Shown piece after piece: positions 46,012 through 62,430 of a DNA stretch of 64,000 bases (position 1 is the first letter of the stretch; each line of letters begins with the position of its first letter). A model generated the notes under the pieces. The model did no database searches, had not been told where the DNA came from, and saw only the letters and a program-made list of their open reading frames with translations. The DNA is from Entophlyctis helioformis (taxonomy: Eukaryota; Chytridiomycota; Chytridiomycetes; Chytridiales; Chytriomycetaceae): contig JAHLKH010000013.1 of NCBI GenBank assembly GCA_025526915.1, positions 175,224-239,223 of the forward strand. Direction: 5' to 3'. Both the position numbers and the translations under genes were made by a program.

Positions 46012-47137
46012 ATGGCCCCCATCACCAAGTCGAAGAAGTCCCTTGGTATGCACCATCCCATCCATACGAGCATCCATCCCATCCCATAGACCCACATGCT
46101 GTCGCAGACAGCACCAGAGCAAGCATCCAGCAAACAGCCGCCGTAAGAGCCCTCCAACGTCTCTCTCAGCCGCCATCAGCCGCCACCAGCCGCCAGCCGT
46201 TACTTGGCAGCGACTTCAGGACCAGTAATCGAGTCGATTCTGCCACTCGATTCATGAGGAGCACATGGCAACCAGCAGACGCAAAGTGGCCGCCTACCAA
46301 GGCTGTGACAGACGCTGCTATTCCGACTTGCCGTCGCTCTTGTCGGGACGGCCGCCACCTCACTGAGCACACGTCACCTTGAACAGCCGCTGGCTCAACT
46401 GCTCAACAACTGCGCTGGCGGCAGCTTTCATATGGACAAGAGAGGGGACGAGATGAGACTGCTGCGGTTTCGACTCTGGTGCTGCGCTGCGACTGTTGCC
46501 GATTGCCTGTGGACAAGCGATGCATCCCTTGCCTCTACCACTTGTCTGCAGCCATTGTATGCTAATATTGTGACTGCGCGCTCTCTTGACCGTTGTGTTT
46601 GACAGAGTCGATCAACACCAAGCTCGCTCTTGGTAAGACTGCCATGGATGCCGCTTGCAGCGACTCTGTGTGGTGTCGTCGCACCGAGCTAACGCCTCTT
46701 TTTGGTTGACAGTCATGAAGAGTGGCAAGGCCAGCCTCGGCTACAAGTCGACCCTCAAGACTGTCAGAAACGGCAAATGTACGTGATGGACGCGCGACGC
46801 TTGAGGAGGAGAAGCAGCGGCTGTGTTGCTGGCCAGTGCAGCATGAGTGGAATGCAGACTGACGCAACAGGACTTTTGCTGTACTCTACTGTACGCACAC
46901 GCACACGCACACGCTGCTGTGGAATCTGCAGCCAAGCTTGTCATCATCTCCGGCAACTGCCCCGCTCTCCGCAAGTCTGAGATCGAGTACTACGCCATGC
47001 TCTCCAAGACCAACGTCCACCACTACTCTGGCAACAACATCGAGCTCGGCACTGCCTGCGGCAAGTACTTCCGCGTTGGCACCCTCTCGATCGTCAACCC
47101 TGGTGACTCGGACATCATCTCGGCTCAGACTGAGTAA
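46012..47137 (+). CDS. RPL30: 60S ribosomal protein eL30
   Basis: A large-subunit ribosomal protein of the L7Ae/L30e kink-turn RNA-binding fold. The tiny first exon reads [11 protein letters not shown] (46012-46045). It is followed by a first intron of about 560 bp (GTATGCACC to TTTGACAG), then [30 protein letters not shown], and the last exon [20 protein letters not shown]...[20 protein letters not shown]...[12 protein letters not shown] with TAA. It matches eL30 nearly end to end. The long first intron stands out, since most introns in the window are 50-130 bp, and may hold regulatory sequence. Confidence 0.96.
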
Positions 47138-47363
47138 GCGCTGATGGAATGAAAGCAGACGTTTGTGCATCGGTTTCCCGTTTTGCAGAGTTTCCCGTGT
47201 TTGGAATCGATGGTGAGATCCTCGCTGCGGTGGTTCAGTCTGCTCGACAGACACACACACGCAGACAAGAGACAAGCGGCAGAGACAAGCGGTAGACGTG
47301 CTGACCCGACTGCGGCGTGCTCTGTCGTTACACTCCCAGGCAGCACCTCAGACAGACTCTGCG

Positions 47364-49926
47364 ATGCTGCAGCTCGGTCGTTCAAGCGGTGTTGGCGGAA
47401 CCGGTGGCAGTGGCCGGCAGGCTGCTGGTAGCGGCGGCGGCGGCGGCAGCGGCGGCAGTGCTGGCCAAGACGCTGCCGACCTCTCCCCTCGCCAAGTCAC
47501 AGGCAGTGCCGCCGACGACTTGCAGCTGCCCAGCGACGGGCTTGACGGCTCAGACGACATCGACTCGTCGTCTCACCGTGAGCAGGACCCCGAGGACTTT
47601 GTCAAGGCAAAGGCAATGTTTGCGCTGTTCCTCCGCCCAGAGACTGTCTTTTGGGGTCGCATCAAAGGCTATCCGTGGTGGCCCTGCAAGGTTCGTCAAT
47701 CCTCTGTCCGTCCTGTCAGCCTGTCCGTCAATCCTCTGTCCGGCCTGTCCGTCCTGTCCAGCCTCAACCCAATCCACCAAGACCGACCCGCACAGTTGTC
47801 GAGCAGCGCATGTGTGGGCCGGATCTGGCTCTGATCTGGTCCATCGCTGCGAACGACTGGTATTCATAGCCATCGCTGACACGCACATGCCCCTTGGTCA
47901 ATAGCCCATCCTTAACGAGGCAGCGCTGGCACCGGATGTCCTCAAGGCCAGACCGTCCCGGTCCAACCACCACCTGCCCATCTACTTTTTTGGTTCTAGG
48001 GACTTGTAAGCCAAACCTGTTGCCAAGCTGGTACTGCCATGCGACATTCGCGCATGCTCATCCCTGCTCGACGGAAACAGTGCTTGGCTGCCACCAAGCG
48101 TCCTCAAGCCATTCGAGCCAAACAAGGAAAAGTACGCCGACAAGTCCAAGATGAAGCAGTTTCTGCTTGGCGTAAAAGAAGCACAGGACCCCAGCCTATG
48201 GCCCAAGTTCATGATCATTGCAACATCAGTGCCCAAATCTGGATTCCACCCAACGCGCTCTCTGAGCAACATACAGTCCAGAGACATGTCCAGCGATCGC
48301 GACACCGACCAAGACAAGGACGCGTCGACCGATGAGGACGAGGATGAGGATCGCGACCAGCGGAACAGTCGCCAACCTGCACGCGATCGCCGGCAGGATC
48401 GCGGCCGTGAACAGACAGACGAATACCATGTAAGCAACGGCAAGTCGACTGCGAGAAACGGTCAGCATCGCTCATCTCAGGCAGGCGATCTCTCGAATGA
48501 CCAGCAGCAACCACAACGCCAAAGCTTCGAGCGTCACCAAAAACGACTCGGCAGCTCTGAAGAGAGCGAGATGGAGGCCCGCGATTCTGATAAACTTCCC
48601 AAGGACCACCAGCGAGTTGCCGCGACGGATAATGCGTCTGCGCTTCATCGCCAGTCGCTGCCTGCCAACGCCCGTTCTGAGCAGCCGGGCGCATTATTGC
48701 CGACACACGACAAAAAGAAACGGCGCACCAGCGAGCCAACCCAGCCTGAAAATGCGTCCAAAAAACGCCGCAAGCCAGAGGTACACTTGTTCGTCTCGCT
48801 GTTGTCCCGTCGACTGCCCCCGCCATTCTTCAACTCATGGCATTTTTCATGTGCTTATGCGTGCTTTTTGTCTCGTTCAATGGACAGATGCTAGTTGGCG
48901 GAACCGACGCAAAGTCGCTGGCAGGAGACAGCATTGCGCCAAAGACACTTGCCAAAGGTATGTCCGGTCCCCATAATCGACCGGCATCATTACAACACCG
49001 CTGACTTTCTCGTGTTCAGACTCTCATACAATCAAGTCAAAGAGACCAGCAAAAGACGATAAAGCAGATTCCAGACAGGCTGTTCAAGGTGGGCGATTGC
49101 CGCTGCTTGTCTGCCTACCGGGCATTTTTGCGTTACACACACACTGATCCTTGCCGATACGGTGCAATGATCTGGGCATCATCACGCAAAACATCTCGTC
49201 TGACTGTTCAGAGCCAGGACCCTCACAGCAAGACCATCTCATGTATCTCCGTGTCAAGCTGCAGCGGTTTATGCAAAACAGCGAAGCGCGCAAAGTACGT
49301 ACCGTATCCGCCCAGATGCCACTGGGGTTTCTGGCGCTCTGACCACGCCCCAACGACTCTCTGTCTCTCTGCACATGACATTTCATTCAGGTGTCTGACC
49401 TCGAGACGGCCGACCGATGCCTGAAACTGGTCGAGGCATTTGACGTGACCTTTGAGCTGTTCAAGGCGACCAAGATCGGCAAGCTGATTAAGCACATGTC
49501 CAGGATGCAGCTGAATCCCGACACATTCCACATTGTTCCACGGTGCCACGCACTCCTTGTGCTATGGAAAGCCAAGCTCGCGACGCCGCCCATCGCATCC
49601 CAGACCAGCATTCCACAAGACAGGCACGGTGCAAGCATTGAGCCACCGCAAGTGCTGGTTGGCAGTGCCGCGACAGGCGCCGAGACTGGCCGCCCCTCGT
49701 CCGAGTCGGTATCGCCAATGCGCGAAGCCACAATGTTGACCAATCGCATGGGCAGCGTGGCCGATTCGCCAAGCAAGCCCGGCCAAGCCCGCGGCTCGAT
49801 TGCCGTGTTTCCGGCAGAAGAGAACGCTGTGTTGCATGCCATGACTGGTCATGGCCCAGTGCCCGCAGCAGCAGAGACTGGATCTCGTTCTCGGGACATG
49901 CCCATGGCCGACGGCATGGCGTGCTG
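47364..49926 (+). CDS. PWWP-domain protein with C-terminal IBD/TFIIS-N-like domain (HDGF/LEDGF type)
   Basis: The Gly/Ser-rich N-terminus leads into a PWWP domain, VFWGRIKGYPWWPCK, continued in the next exons by HLPIYFFGSRDL and SAWLPPSVLKPF. A long charged, probably disordered region with Asp/Glu/Arg runs and Lys-rich segments (KKKRRTSEPT, SKKRRKPE) comes next. Near 49.2-49.6 kb a helical domain reads YLRVKLQRFMQ, TADRCLKLVEAFDVTFELFK, ATKIGKLIKHMSRM and CHALLVLWKAKL, in the manner of the LEDGF integrase-binding/TFIIS N-terminal fold. PWWP domains read H3K36 methylation, so a chromatin and transcription-elongation role is inferred. An upstream in-frame start at 47298 is possible. Confidence 0.8.
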
Positions 49927-50073
49927 ATGTGCCTGTATCTTGGAGGTGGCGCGGATGAGCGATGGCTGATGCATGGCTGAAGTCATGGTGCACGCTGGCG
50001 GCCGGCGGGCTGTCTGTTGGTGGTGGCGTTGGTGCAATGAACGCAGTGGCGTTTTTCGCTGCGTTTTCCTCAA
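49927..50073. other. Short intergenic region
   Basis: 147 bp between the PWWP gene stop and the CAP-Gly gene start, both on the plus strand. No distinct motif was identified. Confidence 0.4.
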
Positions 50074-53000
50074 ATGACCGTTCACGAGTTGCTCGCTGCA
50101 GCCGCTGAGGCTGTTGGCATGACTGCAAACGGCACACCAACCAGCGCCGCTGATGCTGCCGCTGCAGCCACGCCGGCTCCTGCCCAAGGCGTCTCTGATG
50201 CGTCTGCGCTTGCCCTTGGCGATCATGTCTACGGCCGCAGCTCGGATGTACGTTGTCGCTGCATGGGATGGCTTGTCTCTTGAACGTCGCTGCGACGCCA
50301 TGCCGCTGTCGGTCAGCTGGCCTTGACGACCGCAGCTGGCAGCAAGCTTTTGGGGAGCAGCCGGCCGCAGGCAGCGGGCCTGTGCGGCTGTCTCCCCTGT
50401 CTGCCGCTCTGGTGCACACGCCATGCTCACACAGCGCTCTCTCGTCCACTGTCCGTCGGCCGTGCCGTTGCTCACTCGACGATGGGCGTTGTCTGTGCCG
50501 CCCTGTGACCGCCGGCCACCAAACTGTGCACCGCTCTGCAACTCTCGCTGCCGCTTGCATCGGCTGCACCGCTTGCATCGGCTGCGTCGTCCCCACCGAC
50601 TGCACCGGCTGGCTCTCTAGTCGCTGTACACTGGCAAGCTCGTCTTTCTCGGCGCCACCCAGTTCTCAGAGGGCATCTGGGCAGGTGTGTGCTCCATCGC
50701 CAGAGTCTGCGTCTGTGTTCGGCGTAGTGCGGTCACTCACACCGCTTCATCTCCCTCGCTTGCACCACGCAGGCATCGAGCTCTTCAAGCAAGGCGCTGG
50801 CAAGCACAACGGCACCTTCCAGGGCGTCTCGTACTTTGTCTGCCCAGACAACACTGGTGAGCTCTCTGCCGGCAGCTCGCTGTTTGAAAGCCCGCCACTG
50901 TCTGTCGATGCCCATCCATCACACTGACCCGGTCCATGTCTCCATCGGCGCTTCCCAGGCGTCCTGGTTCCTCTGTCCAAGGTGCACAAGCTCACGTACG
51001 CCGCTGACGGCTCTATGCTCATCCCTGAAGACCACATGAGCCCCGCTACGCCTGCAAAGGACAGCAGCCCTCCCGCAGCCAGTAAGAAGCCTGCTGCCGC
51101 AGACGCCAAAAAGGTGGCCGCTGCGACCACCAGCAAATCTGCCGCTGCAAAGCCGGCTGTGGGTGCCAAGACGCCCTCAACGCCACCTTCTGCAGCTGCT
51201 CAGAAGACCGCCGCTGCAAAGCCTGCCGTCGGCGCCAAGGCGTCTCCCCCTGCTGGCTCGACCAAGCCTTTGACGGCCGGCACCAAAACGTCTGCGGTCG
51301 CGTCCAAATCTGCAGGCGCGTCTGAAACCAAGGCCGAGTCTGCCACGGCTGCAAAGTCGCCTGCATCGTCGTCTCCTTTGTCTGCCGTCAAGAAGGCCGC
51401 CGTGGCTGTCAAGGCAATCGCCGTGGAAAGAAAGGCCGCCACTGCCCCTCCTGCTGCAAAGCCCGCCGCATCCAAGCCGGCAGTGGCTTCCGCTTCTGCC
51501 TCTGTTGGCACTGCAAAGAAGGCTTCGGCATCGACCGCCTCTGCCGACAAAAAGACTGCGCCTGCACCTACACCAGCAGTTGTCGCCAAGTCCGCTTCGG
51601 CCACCACGTTCACCGCTGCAAAGAAGCTGTCATCGTCCGCCCCTTCTGCTGCTGCCAAGCCCGTCAAGCCTGCACCAACTGCGACCGCAACTGCCGTCAA
51701 GGCCAAGGCTGTCTCGGCTGCACCCGTCGCTGGTACCAAGCCCAAGAGTGCACCTTCATCGGCCGTGGCTTCTGCTGCGGCTTCCGCTGCTGTTGACATT
51801 CTGGCACTCAAGGCTCGTCTGCAGTCTCTCGAGGCTGAAAACCTTGCTCTGGTTCAAAAGGTACGCGTTTCTGTGCACAGATGCGCAGCATCCTCCCCAC
51901 GATCTGTTTCTTACTTTTTGGCATGTATGGCACTGCTGAATGGACGTCGCCTTTACAGCTTGGCCACATTCAAGAGGCAAACGAAAGCGCAAGCGCTTCG
52001 CAGGACAATGCACAGGCCCTCAAGGATGAGCTTGGCCGCATGCTCGAGCTGAACGGCACTCTGCAGCAGCGCTCCGCCGAACTTGCCGCCGAGGTGGACG
52101 CGCTCAAGGGATCCGCTGCCTCTGCTGCCGACCAGGACCTTGAGGAGCGCCTCATGGCCGCAACTGCCAAGGCAGATGCTGCTACCTCTGTGCTGACGGA
52201 TCTTCAGGAAAAGTACTCGTTTGCCGAGCGAGAGGCCGCCACAATCAAGGAGCAGCTGGCTGTGATTGCCGCTGAGAAGCAGGCGCTGACGGAGGAGCTT
52301 AATAAGCTTGTCTCGCAGCGCGATCAGGACGCGGCCAACAACGCCAAGTTCCAGGCGCTCAAGTCCGAGCTTGCACGCGAGCGCGAGGCAAACGCAGCGC
52401 TTACGGCCGACTGGGCTGCCCGTCTCGATCGCTCGCAGCGTCGCCACGAGGCCCTTGTTGACCAGCATGAGGCGGACCGTGCCGCAGCCGACGAGACCAA
52501 GGCCCAGCTCACACGCGACATCCATGCTCTCAAGGACGAGGTTGCCGGCCAGCTCGCCACCATCTCTGGTCTGAAAGTGCAGCTCGACCAGACGGCCGAG
52601 CAAGTGGCCACCCTCCTTGCAAGCAACCAGGCTCTCGCCACGGAGCTTCGCCCAAGGACGAGCAGCTCGTGAGCCATGCCGGTGTCGTTGCCCGTCTCGA
52701 GTCGGACATTGTGCTGCCAACGCCCTTGTCGCGCAAATGTCGGCACAGGCGGAACTCGCCAGCAGCCAAAAGGCCGCAGATGTTGCCAGCAAGGAGCTTC
52801 TCGATGCCCGGTCCCAGATTCTCCAGCTGGAAAGCACCATCGCGGAGCTCACGACGGCATCCGACTTTTTGATGCAGACTCTCAACGAAAAGGACGCCGC
52901 CCTCAAGATTGCCCAGGAGCAGCACGCTGCCCAGACTCCGAGCGCCGACCTGACCGAGCTGCACGAAAAGCTTGCAGCTGCCCAGGCGGCTCTGCTTGCC

Positions 53001-54469
53001 AAAGAGGAGCTCGTGGCAACTCTTACTACCAAGGCCGACCAGCTTGCCGCAGAGGCTGTCAAGTCTGAAGCTCGCGTTGCCGAGCTGGACCACGCGCTCT
53101 CTTCTGTCGCCCTCAAGGACCAGGCCATTGCCGATCTCTCTCTCAAAGTCGAGTCTGTCACGGCCGCCCTTGCGACTGCAGAGGCATCCCTCGCCACCCA
53201 GCGTTCAAGTGACGACCAGTCTGCGGTCAGCGCTGCAGAAGCACACGCGTCAGAGGTGCACACATTGCGCCAGGCTCTCGCTGCCCGCGAGCACGAAAAG
53301 TCCACCATCTTTTCCCGTCTGGCGACCTCCGAGTCGCGTCTGGCCGAGGCCCTTCAAGGCATCCAGGAGCTGGAAGCCGCTCTGCACGAAGCCAGTGCAA
53401 CCAAGGCGATGCAGCCGCACACTGTCTCTCAGGAGGACATCCAGCAGCTCGAGGAAGAAAGCGCACACAAGGACATGCTCATCGAGTCGATGCGCAACCA
53501 GCTGCAGGAGATGGTCAACGACATGGATGCCCAGATCGTGGCGTACAACCAGCTGGCCGAGCGTCTTGCCCAGGCCGAGTCTGCCTTTAACGACAAGTCT
53601 GTCCTGGTCGATGTGCTCTACAGCCAGATGCGCGAGCAAGGCGAGCTCACCAGGCCCGCATTGAAGAGCTCCAGCGCACGTGCGACTCGCAAAAGATTCG
53701 CATCCAGCGCCTCGAGCAGCAGGGTCTGGCCAACGGCCTGGTCTTGTCGCTGCCGTCGCCCATCACCAAGGATGGCCTTGACTCGATTGAGGAGGAGCCT
53801 GAAGAGGAGGACGCCGCCTCGCCGCTTGTAACTGCCAATCGCTCGGTTGACATGGACCTCATTTCGTTTGGTGCTTCGGTCTCTGCCGCAGTTGCTCCTG
53901 CAGCCGAGGCCTCTGCTACGAGCCAGACGGCCCACGAGGTGCCTGCCAGCCCTGTTGCCGCTGTGCCAAACGTTGTCGAGATGGCCACTGCCCAGATCTC
54001 CAACAAGACGATTGCCACGACGGCCGGACGTCGCTCTTCGGCATCCACCGTCGCCTTTTCTGCTGCAGACGTTGAGCTCGACAACAGCTCCATGATCGGC
54101 CATGCGGAGGAAGAGTCTGCTGTTGGTGTGACGGTCGCCAAGGAGGTCACGGTGGTGGTGGCCACGTCCGTGTCCGTTGTCCAAGATGCCGCTCTGTCTT
54201 TGGACCACTCGGACTCGGCCTCGGGTGTTGCCAACGCGATTGACGATGCTATTTCAGAGTACCACCAGGCGACGGCCGAGCACAAGGACAGCACGGCTGC
54301 AGGCATCCTTGGCGAGATGCTGGAGATGCACGAGACACCCGCTGTGCCACCCCCGGTTTTCCCCAAAGACGACATGGTGTACATGGAGCACAACGCAAGC
54401 GCGATCGCCGTCGATGCCACTGCTGCCCAGTCGGCGGATGCGCAAAACAGCAACTGCAAGACCCAGTAG
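50074..54469 (+). CDS. CAP-Gly microtubule plus-end protein with long coiled coil (CLIP-170-like)
   Basis: The CAP-Gly domain is spread over several short exons: LGDHVYGRSSD, YTGKLVFLGATQFSEGIWAG, IELFKQGAGKHNGTFQGVSYFVC, PDNTG-VLVPLSKVHKLTYA. It is followed by a basic Ala/Lys/Ser/Thr/Pro-rich linker of about 270 residues (51.04-51.78 kb), then a coiled coil of roughly 600 residues from LALKARLQSLEAENLALVQK. The C-terminus (from 53.75 kb) is acidic and Ala/Val-rich. CAP-Gly plus basic linker plus coiled coil is the CLIP or p150Glued layout, and no zinc knuckle is seen. Three apparent one-base losses (near 52648, 52706 and 53652) break the coil frame. Homology of the frame on either side makes sequencing error likely. 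Confidence 0.8.
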
Positions 54470-54601
54470 ACCCAGACAGGGTTCGCCCACGCCCACGCCC
54501 CAAGCACCTCCCATGAATATCGGGCCTAGTAGAGAGAAATGAACCAAAAATCTTGTGTGATGGATGCCGTTTTATAGAAGCATGTGCGTTGCAGCAGAGG
54601 T

Positions 54602-58897
<4,296 letters not shown>

Positions 58898-58912
58898 AAA
58901 GAAGCTGCTGCC
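58898..58912. promoter_or_regulatory. Head-to-head start region of alanyl-tRNA synthetase and the RS-rich gene
   Basis: Only 15 bp separate the upstream AlaRS ATG (-) from the ATG of the RS-rich gene (+). If AlaRS starts at the inner ATG the gap is about 168 bp. Transcripts of the two genes probably overlap at their 5' ends. Confidence 0.6.
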
Positions 58913-60378
58913 ATGGACGCTTCTGGGTCAAGGGGCGGGGGCAGCGACGTCTCCGAGAGGGACAGGCACAGGGACAGGGACGTCTCCGGCCGGTCCCGCA
59001 AGCGTGCGCACGACGAGGCGGCAGACTCGGGCCGCGCCGTGCAGCTGAGCGACAGCGCACGGGACAGCAAGCGGGACAGCAGGCGGGACAGCAAGCGTCG
59101 CAGAGACTCGAGTCGCAGTCGCAGTCGCAGTCGCAGTCGCAGTCGCAGTCGCAGCCCTGACTCGTCCGGCTCGTCTGCGTCATTCTCGTCTGCCTCGTCT
59201 GCGTCGTCTGCGTCGTCTTATTCCAGCAGTGGCTCGGACTCGGACGTGTCTCGGCGCGCTGGCAGCTCGGGCCACAAGGTCGGGTGCTCGTGCTCGTGCT
59301 CGTGCTCTTGCTGCCATGCCCATCGCAGCTCATTGTGGCCTGGCCTGGCCGCGCAGCCTTGGACTGACCCTTGACCATGGCCCGTCTCGACAGCATGGTG
59401 ATCGCAAACGAGACAAACGGGACAAGAAGCGGTCACGGTCAAGCAAAAGCCGCAGATCAGACAGGGACAAACGGTCCAGAAGAGACAACAAGGACAGGAA
59501 GGACAGGAAGGACAGGAAGGAGAAGAAGGACAGGAAAGACAAGAAGGACAAGCGGAGCAAAAAGGACAGGAAAGAAAAGAAGAGCAAACACGACAGACAG
59601 CCGTCGGCTCTCTCCCTCTCTGGGCAGTATGGATCGCGCGGCATCATCAACCAGAGCGACGTGAGTGGATGGGCCACGCCCTGTTGCAGAGAGCACTCTT
59701 GTTTGGCCGCGTCCACTGTTCTCCGTCTGACGCGTGCGTGATGCCCTGCAGATGTACACCAAGGAGGCAGAGTTCCGTGCGTGGTTGGTCGACGTCAAGA
59801 ACATTGCCATTGATGTTCTCGACGCTCGCGCAACCAAAGAGTACTTTTCCATGTGTAGGCGACATGCTCGCTGCTTTTCCCCGTCGACTGGATCCATCCA
59901 CTCACTCTGCCGGTGCACAGACATGGAGGACTACAACACTGCAACGCTTCCGCATGACAAGTACTACAATTTGTCGGCATGGTGGGTGGCCAACTGGCTG
60001 GCTGGCTGGCTGGCTCTGCTCGTGGATACATTGCCACAGGCACTGAAATGCATGGCTTGCACAGGGAGAGGATGGACGAGAAAACACGGCCCGTCCCCAC
60101 TGGCGATGGCGAGATTGACCTGCTTCGAGGTAAGGCACGGCCCTGCGAACCCACAAGGTCGTGCGTCTTGCTGACGTGTGGCATGCGTGCGTGCATGTGC
60201 AGATGAGGATCGCGTGCGCCAATACACGCGGAGTGCCCGTGGCCCAGGCCTCGAGCTGTCATTCTCAAAGGAAGAGCTGGCCAACCTCAAGCGCATCCAG
60301 GGAGAGCGCATTGCTGCAGACAAGCTGCGCAAAATGGGATTCCAGCCCAAAGACACCATGGGTGTTCGGTACGAGTGA
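58913..60378 (+). CDS. RS/K-rich nuclear protein, SCI1-like C-terminal domain
   Basis: The N-terminal half is Arg/Ser dipeptide-rich (an RS run encoded by a CAGTCG-type repeat at about 59110-59155), then, after an intron at about 59279-59388, a highly basic Lys/Asp/Arg stretch ([20 protein letters not shown]). The conserved part begins [17 protein letters not shown] and continues [20 protein letters not shown], then [18 protein letters not shown] and [18 protein letters not shown]. The AEFRxWL plus YYNL block resembles the plant SCI1-type family. RS-rich nuclear proteins usually act in splicing or transcription, and that is all I would infer. Confidence 0.65.
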
Positions 60379-60662
60379 CGCGGCCTGATATTCTCGCTCT
60401 CGCTCTCATCTGTTTCCAGGCAACATAAACGCATCCTTCTTGCTTTGCGGCCACTTTCCCTCTTCTCACATTGAACAGCCGCCAGTCACAGCGTAGGTGC
60501 AGTTGCCAGAGCGCCGTGCAGCCGTGTGTACAGCCGTGTGTGCAGCCCCACCCACCCACTCAACGGCCCTGTTGCACAAACACCTCGCATACCCTGGCCC
60601 CCAAACCCGCATTCAACTGTGCCACCGACCCGCCACCGACCCATCAGATTCAGCCAGCCGCC

Positions 60663-61787
60663 ATGGACAGTATCAAGGCAAGCATCGAGTCGCATCTGGA
60701 GCACCGCCCCAACAAGGACGAGGTATGGAACAGCCCTGGCTCGGTGCAAGCTGGACGTTGGCTGACGCTCTATTCTGCTCTGTGCTGTTCTCCTGTGTGC
60801 TGCTCTGTGCTGTACAGCTTGTGTCTGCCAACATTCTGAAAGGTGCTTACTGGCACTCGCCAACATGACTGTCTGCAAGCCCGTCTCTGCTCACATTCAC
60901 CGGACAGACACCATCCTTGCTCCCTCGCTGCAGCGGGCCGCCAGTGATCTTGAGCACCACCTTGTCGCAGATGCCCTTGCACGCAAGACCAGCGGCAGAC
61001 CGTCGGTCGAAGACCTTGTCCATCAAAACGTCCTTCGCGGTGAGTGGACGCCACTCCGACTTGCCATCGATCAACGACTTGCAGCTCATCAGCACGACTT
61101 GGGATTGACCCGGTATGGCTGTCAATGCCTTCTCTCAGCCGACGTGGTGGGCATATCTCCTGCCCTGCAAGCAACGGCAGTTGAGCTCGAGCGCGCCATG
61201 ACCAAGGATGCAGTGGGCAAGCTGTCGACCAACCGCCCATCGCGCGACGAGCTGGTCAACCATAACATTCTCAAAGGTGTGCAAGATCCCCCAAAACACA
61301 CCTGGACGGATCTGGCTCGCTGCTCACTTCCAACTTGTCCCGCTTGCCCTTTTTCAGACTACCAGGTGGCCCCTGCCCTCCAAGCCGCGTTTGCTGAGCT
61401 CGAAAAGGCCAACGTGACGGATGCTCTGCACAAGGCTCTCGCTCAGCGTCCGGACAAGGAAGAGCTTGTCGAGAGCAACGTGCTGAAAGGCAAGCGTCCA
61501 TCACCCATGCCCTCCAGAGCATGGCCTCTCTCGGTTGGCGATCTAATCTTCCACACCCGTTGCACTTGCAAGCAGACACAAGCCTTGCACCGTCGCTCCA
61601 GGCCGTCGCTGCCGAACTGGAGAAGGCCCAGCTTGCCGACCACATCCGCCAGAGCCTCGACCGCCGTCCCCCGGCCAGCGATGTGCTTGGATCGGCGCAA
61701 GGTACGTCTGCCGAGTCATGATCTATGCCACCTCTTTGCTGTCGTTGGCTGATCTTGCATCTCTCAGCGCGAGGGGGGAGTAATTGA
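60663..61787 (+). CDS. RPEL-repeat protein (putative G-actin binding)
   Basis: Five RPEL-like repeats lie in a row: HLEHRPNKDELVSANILK, KTSGRPSVEDLVHQNVLR, LSTNRPSRDELVNHNILK, LAQRPDKEELVESNVLK and a shorter last one, SLDRRPPASDVLG. RPEL motifs in MRTF and Phactr proteins bind monomeric actin. The repeats are linked by LAPSLQAVAAELEKA-type helices. An intron falls after the (N/V)ILK-G codon of each unit, so each exon is one repeat. The donor after the fourth repeat is GC (AAAG-GCAAGC), the others GT. The protein is small, about 200 residues, and ends ...RGGSN-TGA. No lesion is seen. Confidence 0.85.
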
Positions 61788-62430
61788 TTTCGTTCCCATA
61801 GAAAACCTTGCGCCGGCACCTGATTGGCCGGCTGGTTTGCCTCGAATTTTGTTCAATTTGGCATCCAATTTTCAGACTTTTTGATTCCAATTTCATATTC
61901 TTGTCCGAATTCCCCAGTCACTCTGAGCAGCCTGCAGCCGATGCCTTCTCAAGTCGTGGTCGCTTTGACGCTGGCTTGTGGTCTGCTGAGCCCGTCCCAG
62001 GGGCAGCAGTTGTCTGCGTGTTGGTAGTGTCACGAAGAACTGTCGTGCCATTTCCTGTTGCAGTTGTCGGCCCTCTGCGTCCAGTCGGCGCACTTGTGCG
62101 TGCTGCTGGGGCTGCCTGCTGCAATGTCCGAACGGTCAACATCACAGCCGACACAGACGCACTGGCATCTGCTGCTGCTCTCTTCCGCTTGCTTGTCGCT
62201 CCACGGCGGCTGGCTGTTGGCGTGGCAGCTACAGCAACGGCTGGCTGTCCAGGCTCGTCCGCAAGGTCCTAGCCGTCGTCGAGATTGTCAAGGCACACAG
62301 TGTCAACAGAGTCGCAACTGTTGACAGCCATCGCACAAGAGGCAGACGAGCTCACCAACGAGGTCATGGATGGATCACTCGGTGGATCGTTGAGCTGCCG
62401 CGTATCATCGAGCTGCTGTAAGGCATCGCG
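61788..62430 (+). other. Intergenic, no recognisable gene
   Basis: It starts with a T-rich stretch (about 61850-61910) that stands out from the GC-rich surroundings. Frames such as the 28-codon one at 61940 (MPSQVVVALTLACG) are too short to call. The right part may be the left end of the transposase relic that follows. Confidence 0.35.

Noticed and set aside
46046..46605. Box C/D snoRNA in the first intron of eL30
   Set aside because: ATGAGGA- and CTGA-like words occur, but not with proper boxes, terminal stem or spacing.
51953..53308. 451-codon minus-strand frame in the CAP-Gly gene
   Set aside because: Ser/Arg/Leu-rich mirror of the coiled coil caused by codon bias; the plus-strand frame has clear heptads and domain context.
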